Shown here: positions 1-9,662 of the stretch, piece by piece
How positions within the stretch are numbered: the first letter of the stretch is position 1
Layout: each line of letters starts with the position of its first letter
Assembly: GCF_900112305.1 (NCBI RefSeq)
Contig: NZ_FOKT01000002.1
Span: 1-64,000 of the forward strand
DNA from: Microbulbifer thermotolerans
Lineage (GTDB): Bacteria; Pseudomonadota; Gammaproteobacteria; Pseudomonadales; Cellvibrionaceae
Direction of reading: 5' to 3'
Length of the DNA stretch: 64,000 bases
Program-made: the position numbers and the translations under genes
Notes under the pieces: generated by a model
The model's database searches: none
What the model was told of the DNA's origin: nothing
The model's input: only the letters and a program-made list of their open reading frames with translations

Positions 1-62
1 TGACGCTGTCACAGCTGGCGATCCACTTCCCGGAACGCTTGGAGAAATACATCAGTCTATGA
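1..62 (+). CDS. C-terminal end of an unidentified protein (5' truncated by window edge)
   Basis: Frame 3 is open from the left edge to a TGA at 60-62 and encodes the last 19 residues of a protein, ending LEKYISL. The tail is too short to assign a family. It is called only because the frame is open to the edge and the following DNA (63-210) looks intergenic. It could also be a chance open frame. Confidence 0.35.
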   Translation, partial: TLSQLAIHFPERLEKYISL

Positions 63-123
63 CTATTTGGCTGACACAGAATTTTGAACACCCTCGGTGT
101 CCATGGTTCGTATTCTTTCTCTT

Positions 124-159
124 GTTTTTGGTGGCGTCCGCTATGCGGCCACCAAAAAC
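124..159. repeat. 12-bp perfect inverted repeat upstream of pnuC
   Basis: GTTTTTGGTGGC at 124-135 is exactly complementary to 148-159, and a further CCGC/GCGG pairing (138-141 with 145-148) closes a 3-nt loop. The AU pairs come before the GC part on the 5' side and the A run follows on the 3' side. That is the reverse of an intrinsic terminator on both strands. It lies about 50 bp before pnuC, so an operator or leader structure is possible. Confidence 0.5.
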
Positions 160-210
160 AATTTGCTGCATAGTCGCAACTTTCTTCTGCGTTATACATA
201 GGGAGTCTTA

Positions 211-795
211 GTGAATTTTATCGAACAAATGGTTGGGAGTACTCTTATTGAGTATGTCGCCGTGACATGTGGCCTCCTAAATGTTTATTTTATTATTAAA
301 AGGTCAATATGGAATTATCTTTTTGGCTTTGTCATGGTTATTCTTTACGCGAAGATATTCTATGACTACAGGCTGTACAGTGATTCCTTGCTTCAGGTGT
401 TTTTCTTTTTTACTCAGGTCTATGGTTTTTTCTATTGGGTAAATCATAAGGCGCCTGATGGAAAAGTGCTTATTGCTGATTTGGGGAAAAAGTCTTTTGT
501 ATTAGGAATGTTATCAACCACGGTGTTGTGGCTTTTGATTAGTGTTCTGATGCGTCTATATACTGATGCTACACATCCGAATTGGGATAGTGCTATTGCG
601 GCACTGAGTGTAACTGCACAAATACTTCTTATGCGCAGACATATAGAAAGTTGGTATTTGTGGATTATGGTGGATTTGTTGGCTATAGGGTTATTTATTG
701 TGAAAGATTTAACACCAACAGCAGTTTTGTATGCTGTGTTTCTTATATTGGCGATTATTGGTTTATTACAATGGAGAGTGGCGCCTCGTGATTAG
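211..795 (+). CDS. pnuC: Nicotinamide riboside transporter PnuC
   Basis: A 194-residue polytopic inner-membrane protein with about seven hydrophobic segments. The conserved PnuC aromatic region reads FFFFTQVYGFFYWVNHK near residues 65-82, and an LDLLAIGLFIVK-like segment (here VDLLAIGLFIVKDL) lies near the C terminus. PnuC proteins take up nicotinamide riboside by facilitated diffusion, and uptake is driven by intracellular phosphorylation. The start is GTG at 211. The gene overlaps nadR by 8 bases, so the pair is probably one transcript in which NadR traps the imported riboside. Base composition is clearly AT-richer than most of the window, which suggests transfer. Confidence 0.93.
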   Translation: MNFIEQMVGSTLIEYVAVTCGLLNVYFIIKRSIWNYLFGFVMVILYAKIFYDYRLYSDSLLQVFFFFTQVYGFFYWVNHKAPDGKVLIADLGKKSFVLGMLSTTVLWLLISVLMRLYTDATHPNWDSAIAALSVTAQILLMRRHIESWYLWIMVDLLAIGLFIVKDLTPTAVLYAVFLILAIIGLLQWRVAPRD

Positions 796-1771
796 AGGGT
801 TATACCTTGGCAAATTTATGCCTATACATAGAGGCCATCTTTATGTCATAGAGGTGGCATCTCAGATGGTTGACGAACTTACGGTACTTGTTTGCTCGGT
901 AGAAAGTGAGCCAATTGATGGGAGGTTGCGTGCAGAATGGGTTAGGGCAAGTGTCCCTCAAGGTGTCGTGGTGCAAGAGCTTCATGAAGAGATGCCTCAG
1001 TTGCCAGAAGATGATGTAAATTTTTGGTCAATCTGGAGAAAGGCTATTAATCAGTATGGTAGCTTTGAAAAAGTTTTTGGCGGTGAAGAATATGTTGTGA
1101 GGCTGGCAGAAGAGATTGGTGCTACGCCCATCCCATTAGGTAGAGATACAATAAATATTTCAGCCACTATGATCCGAGAAAATCCCAGTGCTTCATGGCC
1201 GTATGTTCCGCCTGCTGTTAGGCCTTATTTTCAACGTCGAGTAACACTTTTAGGTCCTGAAAGCAGTGGCAAGTCGACACTTGCAGCTGCGCTGGCAAAA
1301 CGTTTCAATTTTACCGGCGAGTTAAGTAATTTGATGAATGAGTATGGGCGTACTTATGATGTAACCATGAAAAAAGGTAGGTCTTGGTGTAGGGAAGATT
1401 TCCAGGTCATTGCTAATACGCACATCGCTATGCGTAAAGCCTTAGCCCAGCACGCGGGCCACATATTAATAGAAGACACGGATGTTATACAAACTATGGC
1501 CTGGGAGAGGACGTTGTTGGGGGATGTGAATTGCGACAGCTATCCCTTACAAGATTTTTCTGACCTATATTTGCTAATGTCACCTGAGGTGCCTTGGATT
1601 GATGATGGCACTCGGTATGGCGAGCAGTTTAGGCTGGATATGTTTAACTTTCTGAAAACGCAATTGGAAAATTTAAAGCTACCTTATATGGTTATTGGCG
1701 GGAGTGAATGGAGTGTTCGTGAAAGATTAGCGTTTGAAGTGGTTGATCGTTTTTTGTCCGAAACTCAATGA
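788..1771 (+). CDS. nadR: NadR-type bifunctional NMN adenylyltransferase / ribosylnicotinamide kinase
   Basis: A 327-residue protein. The N-terminal nucleotidyltransferase domain has the GKFMPIHRGH motif (residues 8-17), and the C-terminal kinase domain has a Walker A motif GPESSGKST (about residues 156-164). It would phosphorylate nicotinamide riboside to NMN and adenylate NMN to NAD. The GTG at 788 is preferred over an upstream in-frame start at 731: it places the HxGH motif at the usual distance from the N terminus and has a GGAG about 11 bases upstream. Unlike enterobacterial NadR there is no N-terminal helix-turn-helix repressor domain, so this version is probably enzymatic only. It is AT-rich like pnuC. 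Confidence 0.92.
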   Translation: MIRGLYLGKFMPIHRGHLYVIEVASQMVDELTVLVCSVESEPIDGRLRAEWVRASVPQGVVVQELHEEMPQLPEDDVNFWSIWRKAINQYGSFEKVFGGEEYVVRLAEEIGATPIPLGRDTINISATMIRENPSASWPYVPPAVRPYFQRRVTLLGPESSGKSTLAAALAKRFNFTGELSNLMNEYGRTYDVTMKKGRSWCREDFQVIANTHIAMRKALAQHAGHILIEDTDVIQTMAWERTLLGDVNCDSYPLQDFSDLYLLMSPEVPWIDDGTRYGEQFRLDMFNFLKTQLENLKLPYMVIGGSEWSVRERLAFEVVDRFLSETQ

Positions 1772-1903
1772 TCAAAGCATAGACAGCTTGAATTACCCTG
1801 GGGTTATCAGAGGCTAGCTTTCCCGAAGCAGAGGAAATGCAGCTGTTTTTTGCAGACAAACTTTTCGGTCGCTCGTCTCTTTCAGTGCGAATTTAAGCAG
1901 GTG

Positions 1904-1936
1904 ATCCCCCCGATCCATCTGGATCAGGGGGGGGTG
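1904..1936. terminator. Hairpin between convergent nadR and DUF934 gene
   Basis: A C-rich arm CCCCCCGATCC pairs with GGATCAGGGGGG around the loop ATCT, with one mismatch. It lies between two convergent genes and could end transcription from both sides. No clear T run follows on either strand, so it may be rho-assisted or simply a stable stem. Confidence 0.4.
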
Positions 1937-1939
1937 CGC

Positions 1940-2482
1940 TTACAGTGAGCGACGCCGGAACATCGGCAGCGGCTGGTCCACGCTGGTCTGGTAGCTCTCG
2001 CTAAAGTCGTACATTGAATCCAGCAGTTTTTTCAGTGGCTGCTCGCCCTCGTAGGCAAAGGCGTTGAAGCCGCAGCGGCGCAGGTAGGTAAGCTGGTCGC
2101 GGATAAAGGCACCTACTGCCCGCAGTTCTCCCTGGAACCCGTAACGCTCGCGCAGCAGGCGCCCGGTTGTGAATCCACGACCGTCGGTAAAGGCTGGGAA
2201 GTTGACGGCGATCAAGGGCAGGGTGGTGGCGTCTGTGCCGATCAAGTCTGCACTTTCATCGCTGTCCAGCCAAACTCCGATTTCACTCGCGCGTTCGGTA
2301 AGGCTGCCTTTCAGGGCACTCCAGATGGAGAAGGGGAGAATCACCTTGCCCGGCGCCAGAGTTTCGGCGCTGATCTCGCTTCCTTCCTCGCTCTGCGGCA
2401 GTAGGCGCCATTGGTTCTCGGCTATGGCTTCGTCGATGATCAGTTCGGCTGGATTGGCCGGCTGTTTATTTGGCGTTGGCAT
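1940..2482 (-). CDS. DUF934 family protein, sulfite reductase partner
   Basis: A 180-residue soluble protein matching the DUF934 family in its central FTDGRGFTTGRLLRERYGFQ region and the following GAFIRDQLTYLRRCGFNAF block. DUF934 genes are typically the next gene after the siroheme sulfite/nitrite reductase in pseudomonads and relatives. Here the start overlaps the reductase stop by 17 bases on the same strand, so translational coupling is likely. The biochemical role is unproven; a small accessory function in sulfite reduction is inferred from context. Confidence 0.88.
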   Translation of the reverse strand: MPTPNKQPANPAELIIDEAIAENQWRLLPQSEEGSEISAETLAPGKVILPFSIWSALKGSLTERASEIGVWLDSDESADLIGTDATTLPLIAVNFPAFTDGRGFTTGRLLRERYGFQGELRAVGAFIRDQLTYLRRCGFNAFAYEGEQPLKKLLDSMYDFSESYQTSVDQPLPMFRRRSL

Positions 2483-4127
2483 AGACGCTCTCCTTGAACG
2501 GTTGCAGGCCGATGCGCTGGTAGGTATCGAGAAAGTGCTCTTCCGGTTGGCGCTGCTCTATATAGAGATCGAGTATCTTGCCAATCACATCCGGCACTTC
2601 GGCGCGGGAGAAGCTGGGACCCAGGACTTTGGCCAGGCTGGCATTTTCCGATGAACTGCCGCCTAGTTGCACCTGATAGAACTCTTCCCCTTTCTTATCT
2701 ACGCCGAGAATGCCGATGTGCCCCACATGGTGGTGGCCGCAGGCGTTCATGCAGCCGGAGATATTCAGGTTCAGGTCGCCCAGGTCGTAGAGGTAGTCGA
2801 GGTCATCGAATTTGCGCTGAATCGCCTCGGCTACTGGAATGGACTTGGCATTGGCCAGGGAACAGTAGTCGCCGCCGGGGCAGCAGATCATATCGGTCAG
2901 TGTGCCGATGTTGGGTGTGGCGAAACCGTATTTACGGGCTTCCTGCCAGAGTTCGTAGAGGCGGTTTTGCGGCACATCTGCTAATACGACATTTTGGTCG
3001 TGGGTGACGCGGGCCTCGCCGAAGCTGAAACTGTCGGCCAGGTCGGCAATGGCTTCCAGTTGCCGGTCGGTGACGTCGCCAGGGGGGACGCCGGTGGGCT
3101 TGGTGGATAACCGCACGGCCCGGTATCCGGGGACGCGGTGGGGGAAGGTGTTGCGCTCGAGCCAGCGGCTGAAGGCCTTGTCCCCATCTGCCTGTGTTTG
3201 AAGGTCGGCATCGCTGCTGGCGCCATCGAAGGTTTCGTACTTCGGTGCAGTAAAGAAGGACTTTGCCCAGGCCAGGGCCTCGGGGGTAAGCTTCTCTGCG
3301 CCATCTTTGATTCGCGCCCATTCGTCTTCCACACGGCGGGCGAATTCTTCAACTCCAAGTGCCTTTACCAGGATTTTGATGCGGGCTTTGAACTTGTTGT
3401 CGCGCCGACCGAGCTGGTTGTAGATACGCACTATGGCTTCCAGGTAGGAGAGCAGGTCCTCTTCCGGCAGGAAATCGCGGATTTCTTCGGCGAGTATCGG
3501 TGTGCGCCCGAGGCCTCCGCCGACCAGTATTTGGAAGCCGATTTCACCGCCGCGTTTGACGATCTGTACGCCGATATCGTGTACGCGGATGGCCGCCCGG
3601 TCCTGTTCGGAGCCGCTGACGGCAATTTTGAATTTGCGCGGCAGAAAGGCGAATTCCGGGTGGAAGGTGGACCACTGACGGATCAACTCGCAGTAGGGGC
3701 GGGGGTCGGCAATCTCGTCCCGGGCCACGCCGGCGTAGGGGTCGGAAGTGGTGTTGCGGATGCAGTTGCCGCTGGTTTGTACCGAATGCATGTCCACCTC
3801 TGCCAGCTCGGCGAGGATGCTGGGTACATCTTCCAGTTGTGGCCAGTTGAGCTGGACATTATGCCGGGTAGTGAAGTGGGCGTAGCCCTTGTCGTAATCG
3901 CGAGTGATGCGTGCCAAGCGCCTGAGCTGAGTGCTGTTCAGTAGGCCGTAGGGTACGGCGATGCGCAACATAGGAGCGAGTCGCTGGATGTAGAGGCCGT
4001 TTTGCAGGCGCAGCGGCAAAAATTCTTCTTCCGTCAATTCACCAGCCAGGTAGCGTTCGGTCTGGCTGCGAAACTGGGTCACACGGTCGCGGATGATTGC
4101 GCGGTCGCGTTCGTCATATCGGTACAT
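2466..4127 (-). CDS. cysI: Siroheme-[4Fe-4S] sulfite (nitrite/sulfite) reductase hemoprotein
   Basis: A 553-residue member of the nitrite/sulfite reductase family, with two ferredoxin-like half-domains and two siroheme-[4Fe-4S] domains. The cluster ligands are visible as C-x5-C in CCPGGDYCSLANA and C-x3-C in SGCMNACGHHH. The N-terminal half has the typical ARITRDYDKGYAHFTTRHNVQ motif. The start is placed at the ATG at 4127 (MYRYDERDRA); the open frame extends 28 codons further upstream but that stretch looks non-coding. With the DUF934 partner the assimilatory sulfite reductase role (sulfite to sulfide for cysteine) is favoured over nitrite reduction. There is no cysJ flavoprotein nearby, so the electron donor may be ferredoxin. 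Confidence 0.9.
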   Translation of the reverse strand: MYRYDERDRAIIRDRVTQFRSQTERYLAGELTEEEFLPLRLQNGLYIQRLAPMLRIAVPYGLLNSTQLRRLARITRDYDKGYAHFTTRHNVQLNWPQLEDVPSILAELAEVDMHSVQTSGNCIRNTTSDPYAGVARDEIADPRPYCELIRQWSTFHPEFAFLPRKFKIAVSGSEQDRAAIRVHDIGVQIVKRGGEIGFQILVGGGLGRTPILAEEIRDFLPEEDLLSYLEAIVRIYNQLGRRDNKFKARIKILVKALGVEEFARRVEDEWARIKDGAEKLTPEALAWAKSFFTAPKYETFDGASSDADLQTQADGDKAFSRWLERNTFPHRVPGYRAVRLSTKPTGVPPGDVTDRQLEAIADLADSFSFGEARVTHDQNVVLADVPQNRLYELWQEARKYGFATPNIGTLTDMICCPGGDYCSLANAKSIPVAEAIQRKFDDLDYLYDLGDLNLNISGCMNACGHHHVGHIGILGVDKKGEEFYQVQLGGSSSENASLAKVLGPSFSRAEVPDVIGKILDLYIEQRQPEEHFLDTYQRIGLQPFKESVYANAK

Positions 4128-4401
4128 AACTGCTTGATTCCATTGCGTTTTTGCGCATTCAAAAGGATTCTTGTGCGTACGGTGGCCCCGGCACAAGTCC
4201 CGGAGGCGCATAACATACCAGCGCGCTTATGCGAAAAATAACAATATTTTTCGCTAGGTCTCTAACTAAATGTTATAAGGAGTTGAGGCAGATTGGGTGT
4301 GGTTTGCTTGCGCGGCGGACGGGGATTTGCTGTACTTGACTGGCCGTTCCCGACGGCCCTGCTACTTTGAATAACAATAATGCACAATCGGAGTCTATTC
4401 G

Positions 4402-4518
4402 ATGGAAGAAAAAGTAGTTGTATCCAGTGAAAGCGATAACGTCGCAGATGCTTTTGCCGCTGTAGCGCTTGTGGTTATTTTCGTTGTGACCTGCGTCTAC
4501 TGGGTGGCCTCCCAGTAG
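4402..4518 (+). CDS. 38-residue single-span membrane protein
   Basis: ATG at 4402 with a GGAG 9 bases upstream opens a 38-codon frame ending in TAG at 4516-4518. The product has an acidic N terminus (MEEKVVVSSESDN), then one hydrophobic stretch AFAAVALVVIFVVTCVYWV, and ends ASQ. The good ribosome site, the single TM helix and the placement in an otherwise gene-free gap support a real small membrane protein. The family is not recognised. Its neighbours (cysI and metH) are on the opposite strand, so it would be monocistronic. Confidence 0.6.
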   Translation: MEEKVVVSSESDNVADAFAAVALVVIFVVTCVYWVASQ

Positions 4519-4622
4519 ATTCCACTCCTGGCCCGGAGCAGGGTGGTGCCGGGCGGGACCTCTCCTATTGACGTTTCTACCAGGTGCCCCCGAGGCGCAA
4601 GGATCCAGTTTGGGCTTTGCCG

Positions 4623-4841
4623 CTAGCCCATATTGCTTAGTACGGTTTTTACCACCAGTACCAAGGTGACGACGAACAGTGTGGTAAAGATGATACCCGC
4701 GGCAATATAGGTCTTGATGCTGCCGCCTTTGAAGTCGCGCTCCCGATTCTTATTGCTCTGCACGCCGATGGCGGCGGCCAGGGTGCTGAGCAAAACCTGA
4801 CCGGCAGAGGGCTTTTTCTGATTGTTATCTTCATCTCTCAT
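4623..4841 (-). CDS. DUF2970 family small membrane protein
   Basis: A 72-residue protein with the DUF2970 pattern: a short hydrophilic head, the segment [21 protein letters not shown], and a C-terminal transmembrane helix ([22 protein letters not shown]). The start overlaps the metH stop by 4 bases, so it is probably co-translated with metH. The function of the family is unknown. Confidence 0.85.
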   Translation of the reverse strand: MRDEDNNQKKPSAGQVLLSTLAAAIGVQSNKNRERDFKGGSIKTYIAAGIIFTTLFVVTLVLVVKTVLSNMG

Positions 4842-7800
4842 CCTGATTGATCCTCCAGGTTAGGCCGTAGCCAGCGTTCCAGTTCCCGCTCATCCATGCC
4901 TTTGCGGTTAGCCAGATTTGCGAGTTGGTCGCGGCCTATTTTGCCAACATTGAAATATTTAGCCTCCGGGTGGGCGAAGTACCAGCCGCTGACCGAGGCG
5001 GCAGGCAGCATGGCGAAGTGCTCGGTCAGGTTGACCCCGGTATTCTGCTCGGCGTCGAGCAGTTTAAACAATGTGGTCTTCTCCGTGTGATCCGGGCAGG
5101 CCGGATAGCCGGGGGCAGGGCGGATGCCCCGGTAGGCTTCCTTGATCAGCTCTTCGTTGCTGAGTTGTTCTTCCGGTGCGTAGCCCCAGTACTCTTTGCG
5201 CACCAGCCTGTGCAGATACTCGGCGAAGGATTCTGCAAGGCGGTCCGCCAGTGCTTTTACCATGATCGCATTGTAGTCGTCGTGTTTGGCCTGGTAGTCC
5301 GCCGCCAGTTCGTCTGCGCCATGGCCCGTGGTTACCGCAAAGCCCCCCACATAGTCACCTACTCCGGAGTCCACGGGGGCGACAAAATCCGCCAGGGAGC
5401 GGCAGAAGCCATCGCCGCCGCGTTTCTGCACTTGTTGGCGCATATGGTGGAGGCGCGCCAGTTCCTCGGTACGACTTTCGTCTTTGAAGACGATGATGTC
5501 GTCTCCGATGCTGTTGGCGGGCCAGAGTCCGAAAACGGCGCGGGCTTTAAGCAGTTTTTGGTCGATGATTTGCTGCAGCATGCGCTGTGCGTTGTTGAAC
5601 AGGTCGGTGGCGGCCTCGCCGACGACTTTGTCTTTCAGTATTGCTGGGAATTTGCCCGCAAGATCCCAAGAGATAAAGAAAGGGGTCCAGTCGATGGTGT
5701 CGACAAGCTTTTCCAGCGGGAAATCATCGATCACGGTAACGCCCAATCTACGCGGCACCGCCGGCGTGTAGCTGTGCCAATCGAACTTGGGTGCCGCCGC
5801 TACTGCTTCCTCATAGCTGAGGCGGGTGCCGTTTGGCCTGCGGTTGGCGGTGCGGGTGCGCACTTTTTCGTATTCATCGCGCACCTTCTCCACAAAGGCG
5901 GGGCGCAGTTCATCGGAGATAAGTTGGCTGGCCACACCCACTGCACGGGATGCGTCGGCGACATAGACTGCCTGGCTGCGGCGGTATTGGGGATCGATTT
6001 TTACTGCGGTGTGTGCCTTGGAGGTGGTGGCGCCGCCGATCAGCAGTGGTATATCGAAGCCCTGGCGTTCCATCTCTGCCGCCACGTGGACCATTTCATC
6101 CAGGGAGGGAGTAATCAGGCCGGACAGACCAATAATGTCGCACTGCTTTTCCCGTGCCGTCTGCAATATGGTTTCACAGGGCACCATCACACCCAGATCG
6201 ACGACCTCGTAGTTGTTGCAGGCCAGTACCACGCCGACGATATTCTTGCCGATATCGTGCACGTCACCTTTAACTGTGGCCATCAGGATACGGCCATTGG
6301 GCTTGGCATCGGCTGTTTTTTCCGCTTCGATAAAGGGTTGCAAATAAGCCACTGCCTGCTTCATCACCCGGGCAGACTTCACCACTTGGGGCAGGAACAT
6401 CTTGCCGGCGCCGAAGAGGTCTCCAACCACGTTCATGCCGTCCATTAACGGACCTTCGATAACATCCAGAGGGCGCTCGGCGGCGAGGCGGGCTTCTTCT
6501 GTGTCCTCTTCGATAAAGTTGTTAATTCCCTTGACCAGCGCATGTTCCAGGCGTTTGTTTACCGGCAGCTGGCGCCAGCTCAGATCTTCCTTGCGCGCCT
6601 GGCCTCCACCTTCGCCGCGGTACTTTTCCGCGATTTCCAGCAATTCCTCGGTGGCGCCGGGGTGGCGGTTTAGGATCACATCTTCAACTTTTTCGCGCAG
6701 CTCCGCCGGGAGTTCGTCGTACACGGCCAGCTGGCCGGCGTTGACGATTCCCATATTGAGGCCCGCTTTAATGGCGTGGAACAGGAATACCGAGTGGATG
6801 GCCTCGCGCACCGGATTGTTGCCACGGAAGGAAAAGGAAACATTGGACACACCGCCGGACACATTGGCGCCGGGCAGGTTTTCGCGAATCCAGCGGGTGG
6901 CCTGGATAAAGTCCACTGCATAGTTATTGTGTTCCTCAATGCCAGTGGCGACGGCGAAAATATTGGGATCGAAGATAATGTCGCTCGGTGTGAAACCGAC
7001 TTGCTCCACCAGTATCTCGTAGCTGCGTTTGCAGATTTCTACCTTGCGCTCGAAAGTGTCCGCCTGGCCGTCTTCATCGAAAGCCATGACAACTACCGCG
7101 GCGCCGTAGCGCAGGCATAGGCGCGCCTTATCGATAAAGTCTTTTTCCCCTTCCTTCAGACTGATCGAGTTGACGATCGGCTTGCCCTGGATACATTGCA
7201 GCCCAGCCTCGATGACCTCCCATTTGGAGGAATCCACCATAAAGGGCACCTTGGCGATGTCCGGCTCAGTGGCGGCGAGGTTGAGAAAGCGGCGCATGGC
7301 GGCGACGGAGTCGAGCATCGCCTCATCCATATTGACATCGATTACCTGAGCGCCGTCTTCCACCTGGGTGGCGGCGATCTGCAGGGCGGTGTCGTAGTCC
7401 TCTTCCATAATCAACCGCTTGAAGCGGGCGGAGCCGGTCACGTTGCAGCGTTCGCCGACATTAATAAACAGTGCGTTTTCGTCGGCGACATAAGGCTCAA
7501 GGCCAGAGAGGCGCAGCGCCGGCTTGATTTCCGGCCGTTGGCGCGGCGCCAGGTCCGCTACTGCTTCCGCGATAGCGCGGATATGATCCGGCGTGGTGCC
7601 GCAGCAGCCGCCGAGAATATTGACGAAGCCGCTGCGGGCGAATTCGGCCACGACGGCTGCCGTCTGTTCCGGTGTCTCGTCGTATTCGCCGAATTCGTTG
7701 GGCAGGCCGGCATTGGGATGCGCAGACACATAGTCGGCGCATACGTTTGAGAGTGCCTCAACATAAGGCCGCAATTCGCTGGCGCCGAGAGCGCAGTTGA

Positions 7801-8542
7801 GACCGACGGACAGCGGCTTGGCGTGGGCTACGGAATAGTAAAAGGCCTCGGTGGTCTGCCCCGACAGGGTGCGTCCGGAGGCGTCGGTGATAGTGCCGGA
7901 TATCATAATCGGCAGCTCGAAGCCCTGCTCTTCGAACAGCTGTTGCAGCGCGTAGATGGCCGCCTTGGCATTGAGTGTGTCAAAAATAGTTTCGATCAGT
8001 ATCAGATCGCTGCCGCCCTCAATCAGAGCGCGGCCGGCCTCGATATAGTTTTCCACCAACTCTGCGAAGGTGACATTGCGTGCGCCCGGGTCGTTAACAT
8101 CCGGAGAGATGCTGGCGGTGCGCGAGGTGGGGCCGATTACGCCTGCTACGAAGCGGGGCTTGTCCGGGGTGGAAATGGCGTCCGCGGCGCGGCGCGCAAT
8201 TTGCGCCGATGCCCGGTTCAGCTCCGGCACCAGCGCCTCCATACCGTAATCCGATTGCGACAGGCGGGTGGCGTTGAAGGTGTTGGTCTCGATGATATCC
8301 GCACCGGCCTGGAGATAGTCCCGGTGGATACGCTCGATCAGTTCCGGTTGGGTCAGGCTCAGAAGATCGTTATTGCCTTTCAATTCCCTATGGAAATCCG
8401 CGAAGCGCTGACCGCGGTAGTCAGCTTCAGTCAACTTCTCCCGCTGAATCATGGTGCCCATGGCCCCGTCCAGAATCAGGATACGCTGGCCGAGGGCCGC
8501 GTAGATCTGTTCGAGGCGTTGACTGCGGGGTTGTTGGGACAT
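4838..8542 (-). CDS. metH: Cobalamin-dependent methionine synthase MetH
   Basis: A 1234-residue protein, the normal MetH length, with all four modules. The homocysteine-binding barrel (about 1-330) carries zinc cysteines in LNCALGA and GGCCGTT. The methyltetrahydrofolate-binding barrel (about 345-610) has [14 protein letters not shown]. The cap and B12 domain (about 640-890) has the [10 protein letters not shown] cobalamin-histidine motif. The SAM-binding reactivation domain (about 910-1234) has [15 protein letters not shown]. It transfers the methyl group from methyltetrahydrofolate to homocysteine in the cytoplasm. It is the first gene of a pair with the DUF2970 gene. I see no obvious cobalamin or SAH riboswitch in the 340 bp upstream. 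Confidence 0.97.
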   Translation of the reverse strand: MSQQPRSQRLEQIYAALGQRILILDGAMGTMIQREKLTEADYRGQRFADFHRELKGNNDLLSLTQPELIERIHRDYLQAGADIIETNTFNATRLSQSDYGMEALVPELNRASAQIARRAADAISTPDKPRFVAGVIGPTSRTASISPDVNDPGARNVTFAELVENYIEAGRALIEGGSDLILIETIFDTLNAKAAIYALQQLFEEQGFELPIMISGTITDASGRTLSGQTTEAFYYSVAHAKPLSVGLNCALGASELRPYVEALSNVCADYVSAHPNAGLPNEFGEYDETPEQTAAVVAEFARSGFVNILGGCCGTTPDHIRAIAEAVADLAPRQRPEIKPALRLSGLEPYVADENALFINVGERCNVTGSARFKRLIMEEDYDTALQIAATQVEDGAQVIDVNMDEAMLDSVAAMRRFLNLAATEPDIAKVPFMVDSSKWEVIEAGLQCIQGKPIVNSISLKEGEKDFIDKARLCLRYGAAVVVMAFDEDGQADTFERKVEICKRSYEILVEQVGFTPSDIIFDPNIFAVATGIEEHNNYAVDFIQATRWIRENLPGANVSGGVSNVSFSFRGNNPVREAIHSVFLFHAIKAGLNMGIVNAGQLAVYDELPAELREKVEDVILNRHPGATEELLEIAEKYRGEGGGQARKEDLSWRQLPVNKRLEHALVKGINNFIEEDTEEARLAAERPLDVIEGPLMDGMNVVGDLFGAGKMFLPQVVKSARVMKQAVAYLQPFIEAEKTADAKPNGRILMATVKGDVHDIGKNIVGVVLACNNYEVVDLGVMVPCETILQTAREKQCDIIGLSGLITPSLDEMVHVAAEMERQGFDIPLLIGGATTSKAHTAVKIDPQYRRSQAVYVADASRAVGVASQLISDELRPAFVEKVRDEYEKVRTRTANRRPNGTRLSYEEAVAAAPKFDWHSYTPAVPRRLGVTVIDDFPLEKLVDTIDWTPFFISWDLAGKFPAILKDKVVGEAATDLFNNAQRMLQQIIDQKLLKARAVFGLWPANSIGDDIIVFKDESRTEELARLHHMRQQVQKRGGDGFCRSLADFVAPVDSGVGDYVGGFAVTTGHGADELAADYQAKHDDYNAIMVKALADRLAESFAEYLHRLVRKEYWGYAPEEQLSNEELIKEAYRGIRPAPGYPACPDHTEKTTLFKLLDAEQNTGVNLTEHFAMLPAASVSGWYFAHPEAKYFNVGKIGRDQLANLANRKGMDERELERWLRPNLEDQSG

Positions 8543-8886
8543 GGATGCTTCCTTATTCGCGGAATTGAGGGGGCGGCCATATTAACATGGGCTTGGCCCG
8601 CTGAGTTGGGAAGCGGCAGTGACAGAGATCTTGCAGGAGGTTTAATTGGCTGAAGTTTCGCGTAGGTTGAGGGGCTCCCGGGATACCAGACCTACGGCAA
8701 TCACTCCTACACTGTGAGGGTGTTGGCTTTCTCCGGGCGATTTCTGGGCCGTTCACTGCCCGGCGATAAAGGGACTTCGCGGTCACTTGAGAAGGGCCTG
8801 GTGATGGGATGGATACGACCTGATGCCCCTGGAGCAACGGTTAGATATGCGTGTATGTCAGGTTCCCCTAGAGGAGAAAATGTGCA
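8543..8886. other. Divergent intergenic region, metH / DJ-1 gene
   Basis: About 340 bp between the metH start and the DJ-1-family gene, so promoters for both directions must lie here. One hairpin is visible: CGTAGGT at 8661-8667 pairs with ACCTACG at 8690-8696. A GAGGAG ribosome site (AGAGGAGAAAA, about 8870-8880) precedes the ATG at 8887. No known riboswitch pattern is recognised. Confidence 0.4.
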
Positions 8887-9567
8887 ATGAAAATTCTGAT
8901 GGTGCTGACTTCCCATGACCAGCTCGGTGATACCGGGCACAAGACCGGTTTCTGGCTGGAGGAGTTTGCCGCACCATATTATGTCTTTAAAGATGCCGGT
9001 GCCGAGGTGGCACTGGCGTCGCCGAAGGGCGGTCAGCCGCCGCTGGACCCCAAGAGCGACGATGCCGACGCGCAGACCGCGGCCACGCAGCGTTTTCACC
9101 AGGATTCGGATGCGCAGGCAGCGTTGGGGACTACTGTCCCGCTGGCACGAATAGCTCCCGCAGATTACGACGCCGTTTTCTATCCCGGTGGTCATGGCCC
9201 TTTGTGGGATCTCGCAGAAGACCGCTATTCAATCGCACTAATTGAAGCCTTCGATGCGGCCGGTAAACCGATCGGTGCCGTATGCCACGCGCCCGCGATC
9301 TTTCGCCACGCCAGGCGATCAGACGGCACGCCCCTGGTTGCCGGACGGGAAGTTACCGGGTTCAGCAATTCGGAAGAAGAGGCTGTCCAGCTGACGGATG
9401 TGGTGCCCTTTCTGGTGGAGGAGATGTTGAAAGAAAATGGGGGAAACTATTCAAGGGCGGATGACTGGCAGTGTCATGTGGTGGTAGACGGCAAGCTGGT
9501 CACCGGTCAGAATCCCGCCTCTTCAGCGGCGGCTGCCGAGTCATTACTGTCCCTGATGGCTCCTTGA
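8887..9567 (+). CDS. DJ-1/PfpI (type 1 glutamine amidotransferase-like) family protein, HchA-like
   Basis: A 226-residue protein of the DJ-1/PfpI superfamily, subgroup of Hsp31-like glyoxalase III / stress proteins. The nucleophile elbow is visible as GAVCHAPA (about residues 131-138), preceded by the [12 protein letters not shown] glycine-rich turn. A conserved glutamate lies in [14 protein letters not shown] near the N terminus. Members remove methylglyoxal as glyoxalase III or protect proteins from glycation; the exact activity here is inferred. It is followed by nfuA on the same strand after 95 bp. Confidence 0.88.
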   Translation: MKILMVLTSHDQLGDTGHKTGFWLEEFAAPYYVFKDAGAEVALASPKGGQPPLDPKSDDADAQTAATQRFHQDSDAQAALGTTVPLARIAPADYDAVFYPGGHGPLWDLAEDRYSIALIEAFDAAGKPIGAVCHAPAIFRHARRSDGTPLVAGREVTGFSNSEEEAVQLTDVVPFLVEEMLKENGGNYSRADDWQCHVVVDGKLVTGQNPASSAAAAESLLSLMAP

Positions 9568-9662
9568 GCTCCCTGCGAGCTGGGGCCATTCGTGCCAGTT
9601 TAACTTGCCTGCAACTGGGAGTAGAATACCCGACAAAGAAGCTCGGTTATTTGAGAAGTCTT

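Noticed and set aside
124-159. Stem-loop as terminator of the gene at the left edge
   Set aside because: The T run precedes and the A run follows the GC stem on both strands, opposite to an intrinsic terminator.
1805-1815. ATCAGAGG near 1806 as another element end
   Set aside because: Only eight bases match the 213-bp element's end, within chance expectation.
4925-6448. 507-codon plus-strand open frame
   Set aside because: Entirely antisense to metH, whose protein match is complete; it is a composition shadow.
8543-8886. Cobalamin or SAH riboswitch in front of metH
   Set aside because: The region was read on the minus strand, and no B12-box or SAH-type conserved core could be found.
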